In this document: piece by piece, positions 1-4,387 of the stretch
How the letters are laid out: every line of letters begins with the position of its first letter
How positions within the stretch are numbered: the first letter of the stretch is position 1
Source: Collinsella sp.
Lineage (GTDB): Bacteria; Actinomycetota; Coriobacteriia; Coriobacteriales; Coriobacteriaceae
Assembly (NCBI GenBank): GCA_022728415.1
Contig: JAIJJM010000103.1
Location: 1 to 7,267 of the forward strand
Length of the DNA: 7,267 nt
Reading direction: 5' to 3'
Position numbers and translations under genes: made by a program
The notes under the pieces: model-generated
Told to the model about the DNA's origin: nothing
Databases searched by the model: none
The model's input: the letters and a program-made list of their open reading frames with translations, nothing else

Positions 1-70
1 CGAACTCGGAGAGCCACCCCGGCAGGCGCGTGCGGGCGATCTGCGCCCCCGCCTCCGAGAGAGCGCCCAT
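1..70 (-). CDS. 5' end of an unidentified gene, cut by the window edge
   Basis: An open frame starts at an ATG whose A is also the last base of the TGA stop of the 176-aa gene (a TGATG junction at 72-68), which usually means translational coupling in one operon. Only 23 codons are inside the window, beginning MGALSEAGAQIARTRLPGW, with no stop. The short peptide shows no recognisable domain or signal peptide. A G-rich stretch just before the ATG, inside the upstream gene, could serve as a weak ribosome binding site. The overlap and the high GC favour a real gene, but so short a fragment cannot be identified. Confidence 0.5.
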   Translation of the reverse strand, partial: MGALSEAGAQIARTRLPGWLSEF

Positions 71-600
71 CACCCCAGAAGGTCACCCAGCACGGCCGCA
101 CCGGTTTTGATGATCCCGAAGACGAAGAACGGTAGAAGCATCGCGAGCAGTGCGTCCATGCGCGGATTGATCGTCTCCGGGATCTTCGGGCTGCCGAAGA
201 ACAGCGTCCCGTCGGGCGCGAGGTAGTCGATGAGCGGGTACTCCGGCCCGCAGCTGTACAAATCATCCCCCCAAGTCGCCCAACTCGGCTGCAAGGTGTC
301 CCGCAGGACAACTTCCTCACCCGTCTGCTCGCACACGTATATCGGCGTGCCCAAGAACAGCGAGTCGTCATGCTCCGGATCGCCCGTTGTCGCGCCGCGC
401 CACTGCCTCGGGTTCTCCTCGCGCCAGCGGAGGGTCCCGTCCTCGTCACGCTCGAGTCTTTGGAAGACGTAACGGAGCCGCGTGTAACCCCGGGCCCGGA
501 GCTTGCGGTCGAGCAGAAAGCCTTTGATGTCTCCCATGAGCACGACCAGACAGAGAGCTGCGAGAAAGACGCTTGTGACGAGTCCCATCAGCATGTCCAC
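70..600 (-). CDS. Uncharacterised protein with N- and C-terminal membrane segments (176 aa)
   Basis: I do not recognise a family. The protein has a hydrophobic helix at about residues 5-23, then a charged soluble middle of about 120 residues rich in Asp, Glu, Arg and Trp, and a second hydrophobic helix at about 150-170 ending in a short GDLLG tail. This suggests a bitopic hairpin topology, with the middle domain either cytoplasmic or extracytoplasmic. No catalytic motif is visible; the middle part has two Cys (in VCEQ and SCGP) and several Pro/Gly turns. The start chosen is GTG at 600, with a GAGAGG sequence 11 bases upstream (617-612); ATG codons at 594 and 588 are alternatives that still keep the first helix. 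It overlaps the next minus-strand gene by one base, so the two are probably one operon. Codon use is GC-rich and supports coding. Confidence 0.72.
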   Translation of the reverse strand: MDMLMGLVTSVFLAALCLVVLMGDIKGFLLDRKLRARGYTRLRYVFQRLERDEDGTLRWREENPRQWRGATTGDPEHDDSLFLGTPIYVCEQTGEEVVLRDTLQPSWATWGDDLYSCGPEYPLIDYLAPDGTLFFGSPKIPETINPRMDALLAMLLPFFVFGIIKTGAAVLGDLLG

Positions 601-916
601 GGCAGCCCCAACCTCTCGGACGAGATCATTTCACATTAATCATAGAGGACGTGAGCCACGGGCGAAAAGAGCACCGAGACGCGTTTACGGAACGCTTACC
701 GGAACGCACGAGTGAGCGGCGCAGACGGGTGGCGACGCCGCGCCACGCTTTACTCCACATTAACCATCTAGAAAAACGCCATACGGAGACCGCTGACACG
801 CCCATTGGGCTCGATTCGAGTTTCACGGACCCAGAAACGACCCCGTTTCCCTCGGGGACAAATTCCGCGCGTCTACTCACTCGGGATGCTGTCAAGGCGG
901 CGTCAATGCGTTCGAC
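601..916. other. Intergenic stretch without a convincing gene
   Basis: The open frames here are Arg/Ser-rich on both strands, lack a ribosome binding site and look non-coding. Visible structure: (1) a tandem pair TTACGGAACGC / TTACCGGAACGC at 685-695 and 696-707; (2) a 12-base near repeat, CACATTAAYCAT, at 632-643 and 756-767; (3) an inverted repeat CTCGA-T-TCGAG at 810-820; (4) a small hairpin GAAACG-ACCC-CGTTTC at 834-849, overlapping a competing CCCCG/CGGGG stem at 841-857. On the minus strand the first CACATTAA copy contains TATGAT (645-640), a plausible -10 for the 176-aa gene, but no good -35 lies at the right distance. The hairpins have no clear T-tract, so I do not call a terminator. 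Confidence 0.5.
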
Positions 917-1633
917 CTACACCTTCTCGCTTTTCGAGGCTTCGTCTGTAAGACCATCGGAATCGATACGGAATCGATCGGCATACCATTCATCCGAAGC
1001 AATCACCTTATGGAGCATCTGGAGATGCAGGTCGACATAGTGGCAGAACGCCTTGCCGCATTCCACGAGAGGCGCATTGTTTCTCTCGTTGGGCTCGGCT
1101 CCAAAATTAAACTCGACCTCATAGCCCTCCCCAGGCACACCCATGCTCGGCAGAATATCAGTGGAGAAGTGAACGGATCCAGACGTCACCTTGTATACAT
1201 CTTTTACCTTTGAATCGTACTTCTCGAGTAAGTCTTGAAGTCTTCCATCGGACATCTTCTCACCCGAAAAATCTATCAGCTTGTTCACAGGCACACCTTG
1301 AAACACCTGCTTGAGAAAGTCATCCTGGTCTTCGGCAGCGAATAACGCGAATGTCCGCAGGCAGACTCCAACCTGTGCGCGGAGAAGCTGGGCGACGCAA
1401 ACAAGATTCCTCGACTCGAGCATGGAGATGAATCCGTCTATCAGTCTCATCGCATACTCAAAGGAGGATGCCAGATATAGGTCCCATTGGGTAAAGTCGC
1501 CGTTCATGAAGGGAATCACTGCATTGCGCTCGGCGACTCTCAAGGCACTCAGGCTTTGGAAATGACGAAGCTGCTTCCTATAGAAGCGATCACCAACCGT
1601 ACTCGCACAGAACTTATGGCGACGGCGAGCCAT
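917..1633 (-). CDS. Uncharacterised soluble protein, probably all-helical (238 aa)
   Basis: The predicted protein is mostly amphipathic helices, with no signal peptide or membrane segment. The conserved-looking core is a long helix followed by CLRTFALFA (residues 91-99), then PVNKLIDFSGEKMSD (115-129), and YKVTSGSVHFS (147-157). This order resembles a widespread group of uncharacterised bacterial proteins with a Cys-Leu-Arg helix and a Tyr-x-x-x-Ser-Gly-x-x-His-x-Ser motif. That is recollection of a pattern, not a search result, and I assign no function. The N terminus is basic (MARRRHKF). ATG at 1633 is the longest start but has no clear Shine-Dalgarno; the inner Met43 (MNGDF) is an alternative. 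The stop is TAG at 919-917. It lies 25 bases beyond the broken membrane-protein gene in the same direction. It is less GC-rich at third positions than the topoisomerase genes, as expected of accessory DNA. Confidence 0.72.
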   Translation of the reverse strand: MARRRHKFCASTVGDRFYRKQLRHFQSLSALRVAERNAVIPFMNGDFTQWDLYLASSFEYAMRLIDGFISMLESRNLVCVAQLLRAQVGVCLRTFALFAAEDQDDFLKQVFQGVPVNKLIDFSGEKMSDGRLQDLLEKYDSKVKDVYKVTSGSVHFSTDILPSMGVPGEGYEVEFNFGAEPNERNNAPLVECGKAFCHYVDLHLQMLHKVIASDEWYADRFRIDSDGLTDEASKSEKV

Positions 1634-1658
1634 TTGTCGGCGTTAGGCCCGCACATTA

Positions 1659-2243
1659 TTAGATGTCGCCAGCAGAGTCGAGGTCTGCCTCAATCTTGGC
1701 ACGGCGCCTTTTCGCCGAGAAGTACGCTGCGCACAGGGTGGCAAATGTGACAATGGCGACTACCAGGCCGAAGTACGCGCCCGTAGCCAAGTTCGCCACC
1801 CAAAAGACACTTTCGAGCGGCACAATCTGTGCCTCTGCAACACAGCGCATCACCGCAAGGACAAGTGCGCTCGTGACCCCGCTGATACCGCAGACGAGCA
1901 GGAAGTATCCAACAGGAAGATGCTCGGTTTGCCCAAAACGGTTGGTATCGACATAGCCCTTTCGCGTTTGCAGCACCGCACAAATCAGCATCACGATAAC
2001 GAGCCACGCATACCATGGCAGCCTCAACCGGTGTTACAAAGAGGTGCGGCTTTCGGTGGCGTTGCTGTGAACCCACGCAACCTGTCGAGCTATAGTCTGA
2101 TAGAAAAGAATCATCAGCATGCCAAACGAAAGCAGCACGAAGCCAATCTTGTAGATCTTCGCGTTCTCTGCTTCCAAGCGCTCATCCTTTGGGCCTGCAT
2201 ACTCACGCCACTTTTGCACGATTTTAAGATCTTCAAATTTCAT
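1659..2243 (-). pseudogene. Four-helix membrane protein gene (DUF6773-like) interrupted by an in-frame TAA
   Basis: ATG at 2243 follows a strong AGGAGG site and opens a frame of 69 codons that ends at TAA (2036-2034). The same frame continues at once (His, Arg, Leu, Arg, Leu, Pro, Trp) for another 124 codons to TAA at 1661-1659. With one sense codon at 70 the product would be 194 aa: a charged N terminus with DERLEAENAKIYKIGF, membrane segments near residues 32-50, 77-92, 110-132 and 147-172, and a basic KRRR tail. This layout resembles the DUF6773 type of small membrane protein often encoded beside an XRE regulator (my recollection; unverified). The downstream half has only a TTG at 2027 and no Shine-Dalgarno, so an independent 122-aa gene is less likely than a nonsense mutation. 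The 69-aa one-helix piece is probably still made. TAA rules out selenocysteine or pyrrolysine recoding. Confidence 0.7.
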
Positions 2244-2248
2244 AGTGG

Positions 2249-2254
2249 CCTCCT
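2249..2254 (-). promoter_or_regulatory. Shine-Dalgarno AGGAGG inside the stop region of the regulator gene
   Basis: On the minus strand AGGAGG ends five bases before the ATG at 2243 and shares bases with the TAG stop (2255-2253) of the XRE regulator. The overlap fixes the membrane-protein start and shows the two genes are one transcript with probable translational coupling. Confidence 0.8.
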
Positions 2255-2483
2255 AAAGAGCGTTAGGGTCGGCTTTAATCCCGTCGTCCCAAAACAAGTC
2301 GTTCAACGTAACGCGCAGCGCTTGGCAGATTGCCACGCACAGGTTGAGCGTGGGATTGTAGCCACCGGCCTCGATCAGGCCGATGGTTTGACGCGTAACG
2401 CCCACGGCCTGGGCTAAGTCGGCTTGCGAAAGGCCAGCCGCCGCACGCGCAGCCTTCATGCGTAGGTTCTTTTTGCCCGGCAT
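2253..2483 (-). CDS. XRE/Cro-type helix-turn-helix transcriptional regulator (76 aa)
   Basis: This is a compact DNA-binding protein of the small XRE/Cro (HTH_3) kind. The helix-turn-helix spans about residues 18-38: GLSQADLAQAVGVTRQTIG, followed by LIEAGGYNPTLNLCVAICQALRVTLNDLFW, the standard pattern of this fold. There is no extra ligand or protease domain; the 76 aa are essentially the HTH plus a short acidic tail. I chose ATG at 2483 because AAAGGA lies five bases upstream. An upstream in-frame ATG at 2543 would add 20 residues but falls upstream of the expected transcription start and lacks a ribosome binding site. Its stop overlaps the ribosome binding site of the membrane-protein gene. 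Palindromes in its own promoter suggest autorepression. Regulators of this size paired with a small membrane protein are common in Gram-positive bacteria; the regulon cannot be told from the sequence. Confidence 0.9.
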   Translation of the reverse strand: MPGKKNLRMKAARAAAGLSQADLAQAVGVTRQTIGLIEAGGYNPTLNLCVAICQALRVTLNDLFWDDGIKADPNAL

Positions 2484-2497
2484 AAAGTTCCTTTCGT

Positions 2498-2514
2498 GAT
2501 ATCGGACAGATATC
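2498..2514. promoter_or_regulatory. Palindromic site in the regulator leader
   Basis: GATATC-GGACA-GATATC is a 6-bp-arm inverted repeat just upstream of the regulator's ribosome binding site. It contains the TCGGACA core (2502-2508) that recurs upstream of the ATPase gene, so it is a candidate operator. The role is inferred. Confidence 0.4.
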
Positions 2515-2531
2515 CGTTGCAACATGACAGA

Positions 2532-2560
2532 AATATATTGCATTTATCGGATAATGTCAA
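2532..2560 (-). promoter_or_regulatory. Promoter of the XRE regulator operon
   Basis: Reading the minus strand, a perfect -35 TTGACA (2560-2555) is followed by a 17-base spacer and a -10 TATATT (2537-2532). This is a near-consensus vegetative sigma promoter. Transcription would start near 2525, leaving a leader of about 40 bases before the ATG at 2483. Such a strong promoter in front of a repressor-type gene fits repression by an operator within it. Confidence 0.8.
2544..2554. promoter_or_regulatory. Probable operator between -35 and -10 of the regulator promoter
   Basis: TTATC-G-GATAA is a perfect 11-bp palindrome filling most of the promoter spacer. A protein bound here would block RNA polymerase, and the XRE protein itself is the obvious candidate. 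The palindrome is seen; binding is inferred. Confidence 0.55.
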
Positions 2561-2632
2561 CTATACACGTCATTATGAAAACAATGTCCGCCATCGCCAT
2601 ACGGCATAGTGATTTCGATTCGCTTTTCAATC

Positions 2633-2655
2633 TTACTCGGACAAAACCGAGTCGG
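2633..2655. repeat. Copy 1 of a 23-bp direct repeat, part of a 31-bp palindrome
   Basis: The 23 bases from 2633 to 2655 recur exactly at 2702-2724, 69 bases on. Each copy carries the inner inverted repeat ACTCGG-ACAAAA-CCGAGT. Copy 1 is also the left part of an almost perfect 31-bp palindrome at 2636-2666: the arm CTCGGACAAAACCGA is mirrored by TCGGTTTTATCCGAG, with one mismatched pair. It ends just upstream of the -35 of the ATPase gene. Confidence 0.85.
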
Positions 2656-2671
2656 TTTTATCCGAGCAAAC

Positions 2672-2701
2672 TTGGGCATAAACTGATTCATGCGCTACAA
2701 T
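2672..2701 (+). promoter_or_regulatory. Candidate promoter of the ATPase gene
   Basis: TTGGGC (2672-2677), an 18-base spacer and TACAAT (2696-2701) make a reasonable -35/-10 pair. It sits between the two palindromes, with the -10 touching the second one. Transcription would start around 2708, giving a leader of only about 30 bases that lies almost wholly inside the palindrome. Confidence 0.5.
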
Positions 2702-2738
2702 TTACTCGGACAAAACCGAGTCGGAAGGAACCGAGTAA
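2702..2738. repeat. Copy 2 of the 23-bp repeat, extended to a palindrome ending at the start codon
   Basis: The exact repeat covers 2702-2724. Beyond it, CCGAGTAA (2731-2738) is the reverse complement of TTACTCGG (2702-2709), so 8-bp arms close over the whole element and the last arm abuts the GTG at 2739. Inner ACTCGG and CCGAGT arms (2704-2709 and 2716-2721) offer an alternative smaller hairpin. The Shine-Dalgarno lies between the outer arms. Confidence 0.8.
2723..2729 (+). promoter_or_regulatory. Shine-Dalgarno of the ATPase gene, inside a hairpin
   Basis: GGAAGGA lies nine bases before the GTG at 2739 and fixes that start. It is enclosed by the palindrome arms at 2702-2709 and 2731-2738, so RNA folding or a bound protein could limit ribosome access. 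Confidence 0.7.
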
Positions 2739-4121
2739 GTGGAATTCATTGGCAGGGAGCATGAACTCGCCCGTATTAAGAAAACGCTCAAGGCGCCCGA
2801 GCAGCGCAATGTTCTCGTTTACGGCAGGCGTCGCGTCGGCAAAAGCGAACTCATCAAGCAGGCGCTAATCGATTTGTCAGACACCACAACGGTCTACTAC
2901 GAGTGCCGCCAAACCTCCGAGGCGGACAACCTTGAAAGCCTTTCCGCCCTTGCCGCTGAAGCGCTGGGGTTTCCGCCGCTCGCTTTCACGGGCATCCGCG
3001 AACTCATCGAATTTCTGTTTGCCCAGGCCAAGGACAAGAACTTCGTACTCATTCTCGACGAATACCCTTACTTGAGAGATGCGGTTAAAGGCTTAGACAG
3101 TATCCTTCAGACTTCAATCGACACCCATAGGGAAGACTCACGATTAAGCATCGTTCTGTGCGGATCCTACGTTGAGATCATGAAATCCCTCATCGAACAT
3201 GCGAGCCCCCTTTACGGACGAATCGACCTTACGCTCGAGCTTAAGCCCATGGACTACTTTGACGCCGCGAAGTTCTATCCCGCATTCTCGTCCGAAGACA
3301 AGGTGCGGCTCTACAGTGTTTTTGGCGGCATTCCCTTTTACAATCGCCTCATCGATCAATCCCAAAGTGTGCGCGACAACATCATCGAGCTCGTCACAGA
3401 ACCCGGAGCCCGCTTAGAGAGCGAAGTTCCGTCCTATCTCGGCGCCGAAATCTCTAAGATGACCAACGCCAACGAAGTTTTCGGGGCTCTCGCACAAGGT
3501 TACTCACGCTGGGGAGATGTGCTGGCGCAGTCGCACGTCTCGAGCGGCCCCGCCATGGCAGACGTGCTCGACAAGCTCATCTCGCTCGAGATCGTCCAAA
3601 AGCGTGCGCCCATCAACGACCCTACGAACAAGCGCAAGTCCGGCTACTTTGTGGTGGACCCGCTTTCGCTCTTTTACTATCGCTACATCTTTCGAAATGC
3701 CTCCGCGCGTCAGCTGCTCGACCCAGAAGTCTTTTATGATCGCCATGTCTCCCAAGACTTCGAGGAAAACTACGTCCCGCATATGTTCGAAGAAATTTGT
3801 CGCCAATACCTCGTACGACAAAACAGATCCGGCATGGTCGAGCCAGCCTTCGACGCCATAGGCAAGTACTGGTACGACGACCCCGTAAACAAAACGAGTG
3901 GTGAATTCGATGTGGTAACGCAAGACCCCGACGGTTACGCATTCTACGAAGCCAAGTTCCGCAAATCTCCCATCACTCAAAAGATGGTTGATAAGGAAAT
4001 CGCTCAGGTCGAGGCAACGGGGCTAACATGCCATCGCTACGGCTTCTTCTCACGCTCCGGTTTTGAAGCCGACAAGAGCGACCGAACCATCTTCATCGAC
4101 CTGTCGCAGATGTTTGAGTGA
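2739..4121 (+). CDS. Archaeal-type AAA ATPase with C-terminal DUF234 nuclease-like domain (460 aa)
   Basis: The order of parts matches the archaeal ATPase (ATPase_2) plus DUF234 family. Near the N terminus are FIGREHEL and a Walker A GRRRVGKS (residues 29-36). Walker B is FVLILDEYPYL (102-112), and a sensor-like strand LSIVLCGSYVEIM spans 136-148. A winged-helix-like part follows at about 240-310 (ALAQGYSRWGDVLA ... GYFVVDPLSLFYYRY). The C-terminal part carries E389-F-D391, then FYEAKF with E404 and K406, spacing typical of a PD-(D/E)xK nuclease fold. It should be a cytosolic ATP-dependent protein acting on DNA. The biological role of this family is not established; members are often scattered in multiple copies and in mobile or accessory DNA. 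The GTG start is fixed by GGAAGGA nine bases upstream. The upstream palindromes suggest tight control, perhaps by its own winged helix or by the divergent XRE protein. Confidence 0.88.
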   Translation: MEFIGREHELARIKKTLKAPEQRNVLVYGRRRVGKSELIKQALIDLSDTTTVYYECRQTSEADNLESLSALAAEALGFPPLAFTGIRELIEFLFAQAKDKNFVLILDEYPYLRDAVKGLDSILQTSIDTHREDSRLSIVLCGSYVEIMKSLIEHASPLYGRIDLTLELKPMDYFDAAKFYPAFSSEDKVRLYSVFGGIPFYNRLIDQSQSVRDNIIELVTEPGARLESEVPSYLGAEISKMTNANEVFGALAQGYSRWGDVLAQSHVSSGPAMADVLDKLISLEIVQKRAPINDPTNKRKSGYFVVDPLSLFYYRYIFRNASARQLLDPEVFYDRHVSQDFEENYVPHMFEEICRQYLVRQNRSGMVEPAFDAIGKYWYDDPVNKTSGEFDVVTQDPDGYAFYEAKFRKSPITQKMVDKEIAQVEATGLTCHRYGFFSRSGFEADKSDRTIFIDLSQMFE

Positions 4122-4387
4122 ACATGATTCTTAGTGCAGCAGTTGGCTGAAATCGTGTCACCCATAATCGTTCGATTTTGTTTAGTGCATCTACGCCGCT
4201 ATTAAATAAAACGCATCTGTATCTAAATCTGTTCAACAATGCCGCGTTATAGCCCAATGCCTCAGCTTAATCTTCGAACGCGCGTTCGATGGATTTCGTG
4301 TTGGGTGGAATCGCCCACGGGCTGGGCTATGCTACCTTGACTATCTATATGACTTAAACGCAGCAAAGGAGCACCGAGAGAGCGAGT
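4122..4387. other. Intergenic control region of the topoisomerase operon
   Basis: These 266 bases separate the ATPase and topoisomerase genes, both on the plus strand. They hold an AT-rich segment near 4164-4210 and the LexA-type palindrome at 4274-4289. TTGTTT (4178-4183), 16 bases, TATTAA (4200-4205) is one weak promoter candidate, and TATGCT near 4328 is another possible -10; neither is convincing. A short AATC-GTTC-GATT element followed by TTGTTT (4166-4183) could end the ATPase transcript, but its stem is only four pairs. No small gene is supported. Confidence 0.5.
4274..4289. promoter_or_regulatory. LexA (SOS) box upstream of the topoisomerase operon
   Basis: TCGAACGCGCGTTCGA is a perfect 16-bp palindrome and fits the Gram-positive/actinobacterial LexA consensus CGAACRNRYGTTCG at every fixed position. 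It lies about 100 bases before the ATG at 4388, and both neighbouring genes point right, so the topoisomerase operon is the only obvious target. Site match seen; LexA binding inferred. Confidence 0.75.

Noticed and set aside
834..857. Possible terminator downstream of the 238-aa gene
   Set aside because: Two overlapping small stems compete, and neither is followed by a run of T on the minus strand.
626..895. Minus-strand open frame of 89 codons in the gene-free stretch
   Set aside because: Composition is Arg/Ser/Val-rich without motifs and there is no Shine-Dalgarno; more likely chance.
651..1040. Plus-strand open frame of 129 codons
   Set aside because: Arg/Ser/Thr-rich, no ribosome binding site, and it runs into the 3' end of the minus-strand 238-aa gene.
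1642..1648. GTTAGGC, which matches an integron core-site heptamer
   Set aside because: No matching RYYYAAC partner at attC distance and no integrase or cassette array; a seven-base match is expected by chance.
1690..2076. Minus-strand open frame of 128 codons in another frame over the broken membrane gene
   Set aside because: It gives a Cys/Arg-rich product, whereas the overlapping frame gives well-formed membrane helices.
2633..2724. CRISPR-like repeat-spacer-repeat
   Set aside because: Only two copies, each strongly palindromic and placed around a promoter and start codon, with no cas genes; regulatory sites explain it better.
3504..3980. Minus-strand open frame of 158 codons within the ATPase gene
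   Set aside because: Opposite to the winged-helix and DUF234 part, which shows clear family motifs; no independent start signal.
4166..4183. Possible rho-independent terminator after the ATPase gene
   Set aside because: The stem is only four or five A/T-rich pairs with a minimal loop and a broken T-tract.
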